From Fen-1273 sp963748405 (GTDB lineage Bacteria; Bacteroidota; Ignavibacteria; UBA10030; UBA6906), in the NCBI GenBank assembly GCA_963748405.1, contig CAVVIT010000006.1, positions 248,001 to 312,000 of the forward strand: a stretch of 64,000 nt of DNA. Reading direction: 5' to 3'. Under the pieces are notes generated by a model. That model worked only from the letters and a program-made list of their open reading frames with translations. It was not told the origin of the DNA and ran no database searches. This document shows positions 16,916 through 25,853 of this stretch, in pieces (positions within the stretch are counted from its first letter, which is position 1; the number at the start of each line of letters is the position of its first letter). Position numbers and translations under genes: made by a program.

Positions 16916-17862
16916 GTCGCAGGTCCGTCGTAGCGATGTCTCTCGTTTGCCTGTTCGGATCGGTTTCGTTCGCCCAGATCGGAGGAGCGCCGGGGTCATA
17001 CAGCCGCATGGGATTCGGGGCGCGCGGGATGGGGATGGGAAACGCGATGACGGCGGTTGTGTCCGGGGATGTCATCGGGTACTACAACCCTGCCGTGATC
17101 CCGCTCGCGGAGTACAGGAACGCGTCCGGCTCATTCGGGCTTCTCAGCCTGGACCGCAGCCTGAATTTCATCGGGTTCACGCAAACCCTCCCTCCCGACG
17201 CCGGGGTCTCTGCCGGGCTGATCAATGCTGGGGTAAGTAACATTGACGGGAGAGATGCTGACGGTGAGCAGACGGGGATAATGAAAACGACCGAAGGGCA
17301 GGTGTTTCTCGGATTCGGCCTGAAATTCATAAGCGGATTCAGCTTCGGAGTGAATCTCAAGATACTCTATTACCACCTCTACACGGACTTCACCTCGGTG
17401 ACAGCGGGGCTGGATTTCGGGGCGATGTACCGGGTCAACAACTCGCTCTCGTTCGGTTTGACCGTAAAAGACATTAATTCAAAATACAAGTGGGATTCGA
17501 CCACGCTGTATTCGGACCAGGGGACGACGAGCGAGGACAATTTCCCCCTGCTCATCACCGGGGGGGGGGCCTACCTGCTTCCTGACAGCCTCGGCCTGGT
17601 TTCCGCGGAGATCGAGGTCAGCAACGTCAAAACAAGCATTCTCCGCGTCGGTGTCGAGATCCCCGTGATCCGCGAGCTGACTCTGCGGGGCGGAGTGGAC
17701 AGGATCGATCTGAAGGATAAAGGAGCCGGTGCGAGCCCTGCGTTCGGGTTTACGGTCTCTCGCGGACTCCATGGATGGACGCCTTCGATCATCTATGCCT
17801 ACGTGATCGAGCCGTTTGCCCCGACGGGGATACATATGATATCACTCGGAGTAATTTTCTGA
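16912..17862 (+). CDS. PorV/PorQ-family outer-membrane beta-barrel protein (first)
   Basis: 316 residues with a signal peptide ending VSFAQ. The mature start GSYSRMGFGARGMGMGNAMTAVVSGDVIGYYNPA is the family signature (glycine-rich plug region followed by YYNPA). Alternating hydrophobic strands continue to a C-terminal Phe (ISLGVIF), as for outer-membrane barrels. PorV shuttles type IX cargo at the outer membrane in Bacteroidota. A partner role for the upstream sorting-domain protein is inferred from the operon. Confidence 0.82.
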   Translation: MSRRSVVAMSLVCLFGSVSFAQIGGAPGSYSRMGFGARGMGMGNAMTAVVSGDVIGYYNPAVIPLAEYRNASGSFGLLSLDRSLNFIGFTQTLPPDAGVSAGLINAGVSNIDGRDADGEQTGIMKTTEGQVFLGFGLKFISGFSFGVNLKILYYHLYTDFTSVTAGLDFGAMYRVNNSLSFGLTVKDINSKYKWDSTTLYSDQGTTSEDNFPLLITGGGAYLLPDSLGLVSAEIEVSNVKTSILRVGVEIPVIRELTLRGGVDRIDLKDKGAGASPAFGFTVSRGLHGWTPSIIYAYVIEPFAPTGIHMISLGVIF

Positions 17863-17881
17863 CCAACGGGTGGCCACAGCT

Positions 17882-18805
17882 ATGCGCTCTCTGAACAACA
17901 CACTTGCCGCGCTTCTTTTCCTGGGAGGCGGGGCCCAGCTTTACGCCCAGCCGGGGCAATCCGGCATGGCGTTTCTGAAACTCGGGATATCCGGCCGCGG
18001 CACCGGGATGGCTGATGCGGCAAGCGCGCTGGCCTCGGGTGCCTCCGCGACGTACTACAACCCGGCGGGACTCCTCCCCGAAGAGGCGGTCCCGGCGGCT
18101 TCACAGCTGATGTTCATGCACAGGGAGTGGATCCAGGATACAAGGATGGAATACCTGGGGGCGTCCATTGCACTCGGCGACGACAACGCCCTCGGGGCAG
18201 CGATCAACAGTACGACCGTATCAGACATCGAAATACGGACACGACCGGGTCCGGCCGACGGGACGTTTACCTCCCGGGAGTTCTCTGCCGGACTTTCGTT
18301 CTCCCATCGTTTTTCACCCGATCTCAGGATAGGCGTGACGGGGAAGTTCCTGTACCAGAAGATCTTCGTGGACGAAGGATCCGGGTTCGCCGCCGACGTG
18401 GGCGCAATCTGGCAATCCCCGATCGACAGTCTCGTAATCGGCGCAGCCGTGTGCAACCTCGGGTCGATGAGCGTGCTTCGTTCCGAGAGGACGACCCTCC
18501 CGTCCCTGCTCCGCTTCGGGCCGGCGTACACGATCCCGCTGGTGCAGGAGCAGATCGAAGCGACGGTGGCCGCCGATGTTGTCCGGATCTTTCCGGAACA
18601 GAGAAACTACCTCAACACGGGAGCGGAGCTGAAGTTCAACGCCATGTTTGCCGCACGCGGCGGCTACCAGTTCGGATCCGAAGGCAGGGGGCTGACGCTC
18701 GGGGTGGGAATAGCGTACGGAATTCTCGTCCTGGACTACGCGTATGCGAAGCTCTCGTCCGATCTCGGCGACGCCCACACGCTCTCTCTGGCGCTCAATC
18801 TCTAA
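17882..18805 (+). CDS. PorV/PorQ-family outer-membrane beta-barrel protein (second)
   Basis: 307 residues and a diverged paralogue of the preceding gene: signal peptide ending LYAQ, then FLKLGISGRGTGMADAASALASGASATYYNPAGL, with barrel strands to the end (LSLALNL). The ATG at 17882 is chosen over a GTG at 17870. It is the last gene of the operon and converges with the GT9 gene after 39 bases. Two PorV-like proteins beside one cargo protein suggest a dedicated export or anchoring set. Confidence 0.82.
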   Translation: MRSLNNTLAALLFLGGGAQLYAQPGQSGMAFLKLGISGRGTGMADAASALASGASATYYNPAGLLPEEAVPAASQLMFMHREWIQDTRMEYLGASIALGDDNALGAAINSTTVSDIEIRTRPGPADGTFTSREFSAGLSFSHRFSPDLRIGVTGKFLYQKIFVDEGSGFAADVGAIWQSPIDSLVIGAAVCNLGSMSVLRSERTTLPSLLRFGPAYTIPLVQEQIEATVAADVVRIFPEQRNYLNTGAELKFNAMFAARGGYQFGSEGRGLTLGVGIAYGILVLDYAYAKLSSDLGDAHTLSLALNL

Positions 18806-18844
18806 GACCTTCGCAATCGTCGTTCACCCTTGGACCGCGCGTCG

Positions 18845-20038
18845 TCAGCGCTGTTCTTTCCTCCCTGCGGCCCGGCCGTCGCGCACGTGTGCGCCCGCGT
18901 AGCGTTCCACCTCGCTGATGATCCTCTCAAGGTCAATCATGGTGATGCATTCGAGATTGTATGGGCACTCCCGTTTCCAGCAGGGGGAGCATTCAAGGGC
19001 CTCGGGAACGAGCTTCACTCCCCTTTCGAAGAGGTCGATCTCCTGGGGGCAGCTGACGCCGAACCAGGCGATGACGTGCTTCCGGAGACCGATGGCCGCG
19101 TGCATTCCGAATGAATCACCCGTGATAATCACGTTGCAGAGGTTTTCGTAACAGAGTCCCCGGCGCAACCCCTCCGTCGTCGGCGTGCTGTGTACGTTCC
19201 CCCCGGCCTGACGTGCGATCTCCGCGTTCCTGACCGTGTCTTCCGGTCCGCCCAGGAGGACGAGCTTGATTCCGGGAATCTGCGCCATCCGTTTGATGAG
19301 CGTCACGTGCTGCCCGATCGTCATCTTCTTGTTCGGGTACAGCTCGGAACAGCCCGTGTTGAAACCGACGATCGTGTCCCCCTCCCCTCCGAGACCGTAC
19401 TCCTGGGCGTACTGTCTGCAGAATGCGCGCTCCTCCTCCGTCAGCGGAAGGATGTATTCGTCCCTCCGGAAGTCGAGCCGGAATTGCTCGCACTGCAACC
19501 GGGATACCGTCTTCCGGTTCCGGCGGAATTTAAGGTCATCGTCGAGGCCCAGCCGGTAGTTCTCCTCCGCATCTTTGGTGAACGGGACGATCTGCCCGTC
19601 GGCGTTCATGGCGAACCCGAGCTTGACCTTCGCTTCCACCGACATCGCCAGTGAACCCGAGCGGCGCGATTTGTCGACGTTCATCAGAACGTCAAATTTC
19701 ATCTGCCGGAGGATGAGCCAGTTTTCCGGTTCCCACGTGAAGATCCTGTCCACAAGCGGATTATGCTGCAGGAGTGGTGCGGTCCGCTTTTCCGTGAGCC
19801 ACGTGATCGTGCTCTCCGGGTATTTCCGCTTGATCGCCGGAAGTATGCTCGTCGTCGCGATGACATTTCCCATCGCGTCAAGGTTGATCAGGAGTATGCG
19901 CGTACCAACGGGATCGAAATCAACGCACGCCTCGTCACAGCGGGTTCCCGGGAAGCAGGGTTTGTATCCCGTGAAGTGCTTGCAGCGGAACGGCGGGGTC
20001 GCAGTCGGGCCCTTTCGACGGGGAGCTTTCTTTTTCAT
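18845..20038 (-). CDS. Glycosyltransferase family 9 (heptosyltransferase-like), Cys-rich
   Basis: 397 residues. GT9 enzymes transfer ADP-heptose or related sugars to LPS core in the cytoplasm. Signatures are RILLINLDAMGNVIATTSILPAIKRKYP at the N-domain, VGFNTGCSELYPNKKMT and the C-terminal nucleotide-sugar region VIITGDSFGMHAAIGLRKHVIAWFG. It has four Cys before the first beta strand (CKHFTGYKPCFPGTRCDEAC) and CSPCWKRECPYNLEC near the end. The second cluster is shared with the neighbouring GT9, the first is not. ATG at 20038; it overlaps the upstream GT9 by four bases. Confidence 0.88.
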   Translation of the reverse strand: MKKKAPRRKGPTATPPFRCKHFTGYKPCFPGTRCDEACVDFDPVGTRILLINLDAMGNVIATTSILPAIKRKYPESTITWLTEKRTAPLLQHNPLVDRIFTWEPENWLILRQMKFDVLMNVDKSRRSGSLAMSVEAKVKLGFAMNADGQIVPFTKDAEENYRLGLDDDLKFRRNRKTVSRLQCEQFRLDFRRDEYILPLTEEERAFCRQYAQEYGLGGEGDTIVGFNTGCSELYPNKKMTIGQHVTLIKRMAQIPGIKLVLLGGPEDTVRNAEIARQAGGNVHSTPTTEGLRRGLCYENLCNVIITGDSFGMHAAIGLRKHVIAWFGVSCPQEIDLFERGVKLVPEALECSPCWKRECPYNLECITMIDLERIISEVERYAGAHVRDGRAAGRKEQR

Positions 20039-21075
20039 GTCGTCATCCGGGTTTGTGTCAGGAGTTGCCGGAATCCCTGCATCACCGTATCAACGCTGAG
20101 GCCGAGCATGCAGGGATGTCCGATCGGGCAGACGGTCAGATTGCACCCGAGACAGTCGAGCTCCTCGTTCCGTACGACGAGATACGGCACGCCGTACGGT
20201 CCCTGCAGTGCCGGATCCGTGGGGCCGTAGATCCCCAGGACCGGCGTGCCGACCGCCGCGGCGATGTGCATCGGTCCCGAATCGTTTGTGACGACGATGG
20301 AGCACCTCGAGAGAAGCGCACCGAGCTGACGGAGTGTCGTCGCCGGGGGGATGAACGCGCTCCTGCTCATCCGTCGTTGGATTTCCTCGACGTCCGGAAG
20401 CTGGCCGGGGCCCCAGGGAAGAACGATCTGTGCCTTGAACTCCTCGACAAGCCTGTCAGCGAGGACGGCAAATCTGTCGAGCCCCCACCGTTTCGTATAC
20501 CACCCTCCTCCGGTGTTGATGCATACGACAAGGGAGCCCGGTGTGAACGGGGGGGGCAGGAAGGACTCGACGAACCGGAGATCCTCATCGCCGAACGCGA
20601 AATGGATGCGCCGGTCCTTCACCTCAATGCCGAGGGGGGCGAGGGCATCCAGATTGAACTGCGTATTGTGAACTTTGTTTCCCCGGGGCTCCACCGGCAG
20701 ATTGTAGGCGTAAGCGCGTCCCCGGAACCGGAACCCCACCCTGCGTTCGGCACCGCTCAGGCGGGTCACGAGCGCCGTGCGTGGATTGCCGAAGAGATCG
20801 ATGACCGTGTCGTACCGCCCGCGTCGCACCGCGCGGATGAGATCAAGCCCGCTCATCGTCTTCCGGTCGTACACGAGGACGTCGTCGACGTACGGGTTGC
20901 CTTTCACGACGTCAAGGCTTGGTCGTTCGGTGAGGTAATGAATCCGGGCGTCCGGATACGCAAGCCGGAGGTTCTTCGTGACGATTGTGGAGAGGATGAC
21001 GTCTCCCACGGCACGGAGCTTGATGACGAGGATCCGTTGAACGGGACCGGAAGCGGCGTCGGGAGTCATGGTCAT
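20035..21075 (-). CDS. Glycosyltransferase family 9 (heptosyltransferase-like)
   Basis: 346 residues. Canonical GT9 layout: RILVIKLRAVGDVILSTIVTKNLR, YDTVIDLFGNPRTALVTRLSGAERRVGF, then INTGGGWYTKRW, VVTNDSGPMHIAAAVGTPVLGIYGPTDP and the C-x2-C-x4-C-x5-C cluster in DCLGCNLTVCPIGHPC. Probably builds the LPS core or another surface glycan together with the next gene. Overlaps nth by four bases. Confidence 0.9.
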   Translation of the reverse strand: MTMTPDAASGPVQRILVIKLRAVGDVILSTIVTKNLRLAYPDARIHYLTERPSLDVVKGNPYVDDVLVYDRKTMSGLDLIRAVRRGRYDTVIDLFGNPRTALVTRLSGAERRVGFRFRGRAYAYNLPVEPRGNKVHNTQFNLDALAPLGIEVKDRRIHFAFGDEDLRFVESFLPPPFTPGSLVVCINTGGGWYTKRWGLDRFAVLADRLVEEFKAQIVLPWGPGQLPDVEEIQRRMSRSAFIPPATTLRQLGALLSRCSIVVTNDSGPMHIAAAVGTPVLGIYGPTDPALQGPYGVPYLVVRNEELDCLGCNLTVCPIGHPCMLGLSVDTVMQGFRQLLTQTRMTT

Positions 21076-21836
21076 ACGTTGTCAAGAAGCATGAAGTCGC
21101 GGTCTCTCCCGGCGGGGGAAGGCAGGCGGATGCCCTGCGCCGTTTTTCCCTCGAATCCGCATTCCGCGTACAGCGGGCAGATGCCGCACAGCGGATTGGA
21201 TGAGCGGCAGACGCCGCGTCCGAACCGGATGAAGTTTGTGTGAAGCGAGTGACCTTTTCCGGGCGGGACGAGGTCCTTCATTGCTTCGTAGGTCCGTTCC
21301 GGATCGGGACTGTCGGGCGCGAGACGCAGCCGGGTACAGAGCCGGTGCACGTGCGTGTCGACGGGAAACACATCGCGTCCAAGCGAAAAGAGAAGGACGC
21401 AGGCGGCCGTTTTCGCCCCCACCCCGTTCAAGGCGGTAAGCTCCCCGATGATCTGCTCGTTCGACTTTCTCCCGAGTTTCCGCAAATCGTACGCGCCGTA
21501 CCGGCTCCGCACCGCATCGAGCACCGCTTTGATCCGCGGGGCCTTCTGATTTGCCATACCGCCCGAGCGTATCGCCGCACGAATGGTCGAAAGCCTGGCA
21601 GAAGCGACGAGGTCCCACTTCGGAAAGCGCCGCCGGAGTTCGGTGTACGCGCGGTGGCTGTTCCTGTCGTTGGTGTTCTGGGAGAGAATGGTCGCAATGA
21701 GCATGTCGAGGGGAGCGGCGGGAGGCGTGCGGCGTTCGGGGACGCCAAGGTGCCGTTCCAGGATCAGCGCGACCCGGGCGGTCTTCTTCCGCAGCGCTGC
21801 AATCCCGGCGGGGATGTTGTCAGTTGAACGGGACAT
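21072..21836 (-). CDS. nth: Endonuclease III (DNA glycosylase/AP lyase)
   Basis: Base-excision repair enzyme that removes oxidised pyrimidines. 254 residues, slightly longer than the E. coli enzyme. The helix-hairpin-helix LNGVGAKTA carries the catalytic Lys, VDTHVHRLCTRL carries the catalytic Asp, and the [4Fe-4S] ligands follow C-x6-C-x2-C-x5-C in CRSSNPLCGICPLYAEC. The ATG at 21836 overlaps the end of lysC by 17 bases and is preferred because upstream sequence does not resemble the family. Confidence 0.93.
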   Translation of the reverse strand: MSRSTDNIPAGIAALRKKTARVALILERHLGVPERRTPPAAPLDMLIATILSQNTNDRNSHRAYTELRRRFPKWDLVASARLSTIRAAIRSGGMANQKAPRIKAVLDAVRSRYGAYDLRKLGRKSNEQIIGELTALNGVGAKTAACVLLFSLGRDVFPVDTHVHRLCTRLRLAPDSPDPERTYEAMKDLVPPGKGHSLHTNFIRFGRGVCRSSNPLCGICPLYAECGFEGKTAQGIRLPSPAGRDRDFMLLDNV

Positions 21837-23217
21837 CGAATGCCCCCGTGGGCGCAGACACTCCGAAAAACTCCGTGTGGAGGCGGACGAGTGCATCCCG
21901 GAGAGACTGCCTGTCCACGACAATCGTCATGTTCAACCCGGAGGCGCCGTACGCGATCAGCGAAACCCGGATACCGGCCAGCGCCCCGAAGACACGCCCC
22001 GCGAAGGCGGCACAGTCTCTGAGTCCGGTCCCGACGAGGCAGAGGCTGGCTTTTTCCGGCGAGACCTCGACCTGCCCGAATTCCTCAAGCTGGGGCACGA
22101 CCCGGGATCTCTCGAACGGAGCGGTGACCGTAAAGGCGATCCTGAATTCGGAGGTGGTGACGGACCTGACGTCGATTCCTGAACGCGACAGGACGCTGAA
22201 CACTCCCTCCCAGAAGAGATACTGGTTCGTCCGCCTGTGAGGGGAAACACAAATCACCGTAACGTCGTCGGAGAACGAAACGGACTTCACGACCGGGTCG
22301 CCGTCCGCCCCGGGACGCGCGCGGTCGATGATCGTGCCGGTCCCTTCCTCCCTGCGGGAATTCCGGATTTCGACGGGGATGTTCTTTTCCATGAGGGGAA
22401 GCATGGTGTTCGGGTGGAGGACTTTGGCCCCGAAGTACGAGAGCTCGAATGCTTCCTCGAACGACATGTGCCTGATCTTGCGCACCCCCTCGACGAGCCG
22501 CGGATCCGCCGTGAGCATGCCGTCAACGTCCGTCCAGATTTGCACCCTGTCGGCATCGAGAGCGGCGCCGATGATGGACGCGCTGTAGTCGGAACTCTCG
22601 CGGCCCATCGTGGTGTACGCGCCCGCGGCTGTCACCCCGATAAAGCCTTGCGTGACAGGCACTTGCGCCCGTTCCAGCAGTGGCACGACGGACTGCTTGA
22701 GTCTCGCCGTCACAGCATCCGTCACCGGGAGCGCTCGTCCGAAATTTCCGTCCGTGAGCATGAAATCTTTCGCATCGACCCAGACCGCATCGATGCCGCG
22801 CTCCTGGAGTCCGGCGGCGACGATGCGCGAAGAAAACCGTTCGCCGTACGAACAGATTGCATCCATCGTCCGCGGCGTCAGTTCCTGCAGGATGGCGATC
22901 CCCTGGAGAAGCGTCGTCATCTCCTTCAGATAGACCTCGAATGCCGCCGCGAGAGCCCCGGCACGCGCGGCATCCTTCACGAGACCGTCGACGATGGCGA
23001 TGTGGCGGGCATGGAGCCGTGCGAGGATCTCCGTCCCGCCGGAGGCATCGCCTCCCGCGGCCCTGCGCGCCGATTCCTCGAGGTCGTTGGTGGCGTTCGC
23101 GATGGCGGAGATGACGACGAAGGGGCGGTCAGGAAGATGAGCGGCGACGATCCGGCAGACATTGCCCATGGCGGCGGCGTCCCGGTTCGAGGTGCCGCCG
23201 AACTTCATGACAATCAT
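21820..23217 (-). CDS. lysC: Aspartate kinase
   Basis: First step of the lysine/threonine/methionine pathway (aspartate to aspartyl phosphate). 465 residues: kinase domain with MKFGGTSNRD, GRESSDYSASIIGAALDADRVQIWTDVDG and ELSYFGAKVLHPNTMLP, followed by two ACT domains for feedback control (VCVSPHRRTN region, SLCLVGTGLRD). It is monofunctional, with no homoserine dehydrogenase part. Separated from pnp by a terminator, so it probably has its own promoter and starts the lysC-nth-GT9-GT9 unit. Confidence 0.95.
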   Translation of the reverse strand: MIVMKFGGTSNRDAAAMGNVCRIVAAHLPDRPFVVISAIANATNDLEESARRAAGGDASGGTEILARLHARHIAIVDGLVKDAARAGALAAAFEVYLKEMTTLLQGIAILQELTPRTMDAICSYGERFSSRIVAAGLQERGIDAVWVDAKDFMLTDGNFGRALPVTDAVTARLKQSVVPLLERAQVPVTQGFIGVTAAGAYTTMGRESSDYSASIIGAALDADRVQIWTDVDGMLTADPRLVEGVRKIRHMSFEEAFELSYFGAKVLHPNTMLPLMEKNIPVEIRNSRREEGTGTIIDRARPGADGDPVVKSVSFSDDVTVICVSPHRRTNQYLFWEGVFSVLSRSGIDVRSVTTSEFRIAFTVTAPFERSRVVPQLEEFGQVEVSPEKASLCLVGTGLRDCAAFAGRVFGALAGIRVSLIAYGASGLNMTIVVDRQSLRDALVRLHTEFFGVSAPTGAFDVPFN

Positions 23218-23246
23218 TGTTGGCGGAGAGCTGAAGGATGTCGATG

Positions 23247-23286
23247 AAAAACCGACCCGTCTCCGGAAAAAACGGAGACGGGTCGG
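23247..23286 (-). terminator. Rho-independent terminator of pnp
   Basis: A perfect 14-bp stem (23252-23265 with 23273-23286) around GAAAAAA. On the minus strand five T follow (complement of 23247-23251). It lies just after the pnp stop and before the lysC start. Confidence 0.92.
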
Positions 23287-23299
23287 GTGTCACAACAGG

Positions 23300-25462
23300 T
23301 TACCGGTGCGGCCTACCGTGCCGCTCACGCCCCTCGGAGGGACGGTCGGTGCCCTGCGGCTGCTCGCCGGGAGCTGGTGCTCCGCCGGCCATAAGGACCT
23401 TCCTGCTCAGCTTGTAGCGTCCCTGGTCGTCCTGGTCGATGATCTTGACGTCGAACGTGTCCCCCACCTTCACGACATCGGAAGGCTTCTCAACGCGCTT
23501 GACGTCGAGCTGGGAGACGTGGACGAGACCCTCTTTGCCCGGAAGGAACTCCACGAAGGCGCCGAAGTCCATCACCTTCTTCACCGTGGCGTGATAGACC
23601 TTGCCGACCTCCGGCACCTCCGCGATCTTCTTGATCGCGTAGATTGCCTTGTCGGCGGATTCCTGCGACGTCGCCGCCACCACGACCGTTCCGTCGTCCT
23701 CCACGTTGATCTCCGCGCCGCTGTCCGCGACGATGGACCGGATGTTCTTGCCGCCCGGTCCGATGAGGGCGCCGATGAGGTCGATGGGGATCTTGAACGA
23801 CGTGAGACGGGGGGCGAAGGGCGACAGATCCGCGCGCGGTTTCGCAAGCACGGCTTCCATCTTGCCCAGGATGTGCATACGGCCTTCCCTGGCCTGTTCC
23901 AGCGCCTGCCGCATGATGTCGAGGGAAATGCCGCGTATTTTGATGTCCATCTGGAACGCGGAGATCCCGTTGGTCGTGCCGGCCACCTTGAAGTCCATGT
24001 CACCGAGATGGTCCTCGTTGCCGAGGATGTCGCTCAGGATTGCGACCTTGTCTCCTTCTTTGACAAGGCCCATGGCGATGCCGGCGACGGGCCGGATGAG
24101 GGGGGCCCCGCCGTCCAGGAGGGCGAGGGTTGCCGCGCACACCGTGGCCATCGACGATGAGCCGTTGGACTCAAGGATGTCCGACACGAGGCGGACCGTG
24201 TACGGGAATTCCGGCTGTGGCGGCATGAGCTTCTTGATCGATCGCTCGGCCAGATTGCCGTGTCCGATCTCCCTCCTGCCCGTCGTGCCGAGACGGCCGA
24301 CCTCGCCGACGGAGAACGGGGGGAAATTGTAGTGGAGCATGAAGCGCTTGGTCGAGTCCGGCAGGAGCCCGTCGATGACCTGTTCGTCCATCTTGGTGCC
24401 GAGCGTGAGCGTGGTCAGGCTCTGCGTCTCGCCCCGCTGGAAGAGGGCGGATCCGTGCGTCCTCGGGAGCAGGCCCACTTCGATCGTGATCGGCCGGATC
24501 TCCTTGAGGCCGCGCCCGTCGAGGCGCTTTCCCTTCTCAAGGATCATCTGCCGCATTGCCACGTATTCCATCTCGTGGATGATCTCGCTGATCTTCTTCT
24601 CCTGCTCCGGGTACTTCTCGGCGAGGGCTTCCAGGGCCTTGGTGTAGATCGCTTCGGTCTTCTGGGCCCGTTCCTCCTTCAGCATGGGCGTCTCGGCAAG
24701 GGAGGAGATCTCGGCGCCGACGATCGAACGCACGGCGTTGACGAGGTCCTCGTTCGAGACGGGCGGCGGAGCCTTCCGGTTGGACCGTCCGACTTCCTGC
24801 GCAAGCTCTACCTGCACCCTGCACATCTGCTTGATGTAATCATGGGCAAACCCGAGGGCCGCGAGCATGTCCTGCTCGCTGATTTCCTGCGCGTCCCCCT
24901 CGACCATGACGATCGAGTCCTCCGTGCCGGCCACCGTGACGTCCATGTCGCTCTTCTGGAGCTCGGTGAACGTCGGGTTGATGACCATCGTGCCGTCGAT
25001 TCTCCCGACGCGAACTTCCGCGATCGGTCCTTCGAACGGGATGTCGGAGATCATCAGCGCCGCCGAAGCGGCAACCGCGCCGAGGACGTCGCCGTCATGT
25101 TCCTGGTCGGACGAGTAGACGGTGACGATCACCTGCGTCTCGCACCGGAACCAGTCGGGAAACATCGGCCGGATCGGCCTGTCGATGAGGCGGGACCCGA
25201 GGACTTCCTTCTCCGACGGGCGGGCTTCACGCTTGAAGAAACCTCCCGGGATCTTCCCTGCGGAAGCGAACTTTTCCCTGTACTCCACCTGGAGCGGGAA
25301 GTAATCGAATTTGTCACTCTCCTGTTTGCTCGCGACCACGGTCGCGAGAACCATCGTGTCGCCGAACCGGGCCATCACGGCGCCGTCGGCCTGCTTTGCA
25401 AACCTCCCCGTTTCGAGGGAAAAGATCTTGCCCCCGAGGTTGATCTCTTTCGTGACCTTCAT
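23300..25462 (-). CDS. pnp: Polyribonucleotide nucleotidyltransferase (PNPase)
   Basis: 3'-to-5' phosphorolytic exoribonuclease of the RNA degradosome, about 720 residues. First RNase PH domain from MKVTKEINLGGKIFSLETGRFA, alpha-helical linker, second PH domain (KGKRLDGRGLKEIRPI, FMLHYNFPPFSVGE, SDILESNGSSSMATVC), KH domain (LIGPGGKNIRSI) and S1 domain (VMDFGAFVEFLPGKEGLVHVSQL). A Gly/Pro/Arg-rich tail ends the protein. The ATG at 25462 has GAAGGAAG upstream. It follows rpsO with a processing-type hairpin between them. Confidence 0.97.
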   Translation of the reverse strand: MKVTKEINLGGKIFSLETGRFAKQADGAVMARFGDTMVLATVVASKQESDKFDYFPLQVEYREKFASAGKIPGGFFKREARPSEKEVLGSRLIDRPIRPMFPDWFRCETQVIVTVYSSDQEHDGDVLGAVAASAALMISDIPFEGPIAEVRVGRIDGTMVINPTFTELQKSDMDVTVAGTEDSIVMVEGDAQEISEQDMLAALGFAHDYIKQMCRVQVELAQEVGRSNRKAPPPVSNEDLVNAVRSIVGAEISSLAETPMLKEERAQKTEAIYTKALEALAEKYPEQEKKISEIIHEMEYVAMRQMILEKGKRLDGRGLKEIRPITIEVGLLPRTHGSALFQRGETQSLTTLTLGTKMDEQVIDGLLPDSTKRFMLHYNFPPFSVGEVGRLGTTGRREIGHGNLAERSIKKLMPPQPEFPYTVRLVSDILESNGSSSMATVCAATLALLDGGAPLIRPVAGIAMGLVKEGDKVAILSDILGNEDHLGDMDFKVAGTTNGISAFQMDIKIRGISLDIMRQALEQAREGRMHILGKMEAVLAKPRADLSPFAPRLTSFKIPIDLIGALIGPGGKNIRSIVADSGAEINVEDDGTVVVAATSQESADKAIYAIKKIAEVPEVGKVYHATVKKVMDFGAFVEFLPGKEGLVHVSQLDVKRVEKPSDVVKVGDTFDVKIIDQDDQGRYKLSRKVLMAGGAPAPGEQPQGTDRPSEGRERHGRPHR

Positions 25463-25492
25463 TGTGTTATCGCTTCCTTCAGACAATACCCC

Positions 25493-25531
25493 TGCGCGCG
25501 CACACGTCTCTAGTGACGTCGTGCCGCGGCA
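25493..25531 (-). promoter_or_regulatory. rpsO-pnp intercistronic hairpin
   Basis: TGCGCGCGCAC-ACGTC (25493-25508) pairs with GACGT and GTGCCGCGGCA (25515-25531) with two mismatches and one bulged C, around TCTAGT. There is no T-run on the minus strand. In E. coli the same gene junction carries an RNase III-processed hairpin that lets PNPase control its own mRNA; equivalence here is inference. Confidence 0.55.
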
Positions 25532-25536
25532 GAGTC

Positions 25537-25806
25537 CTACTTCCTGATCTGGAGCTCGGCAATGATCTTGCGGTACCGGTCGATGTTCTTCTCCTGGAGG
25601 TAATCAAGGAGGCGGCGCCGCTTGCCGACCATCTTCAGAAGGCCCACGCGCGAATGGTGATCCTTGCCGAACTTCTCGAAATGCGGCGTCAGGTCGTTGA
25701 TCCGGGCCGTCAGCAGGGCGATCTGGACCTCAGGCGTCCCCGTGTCTTTGCCGTCTTTTCCGAACTTGGTGACGATGCCGGCCTTCTGTTCTTTGGTGAT
25801 TGCCAT
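25537..25806 (-). CDS. rpsO: 30S ribosomal protein S15
   Basis: 89 residues, the standard length. Family blocks are TGTPEVQIALLTARINDLTPHFEKFGKDHHSR and VGKRRRLLDYLQEKNIDRY. S15 binds the central domain of 16S rRNA. AAGGAG lies eight bases before the ATG. Upstream of pnp as in most bacteria. Confidence 0.98.
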   Translation of the reverse strand: MAITKEQKAGIVTKFGKDGKDTGTPEVQIALLTARINDLTPHFEKFGKDHHSRVGLLKMVGKRRRLLDYLQEKNIDRYRKIIAELQIRK

Positions 25807-25853
25807 TGTACTGCTCCTTCGTGTCTCTGAAATGGTGTTCGTTGTTTAGGTTG

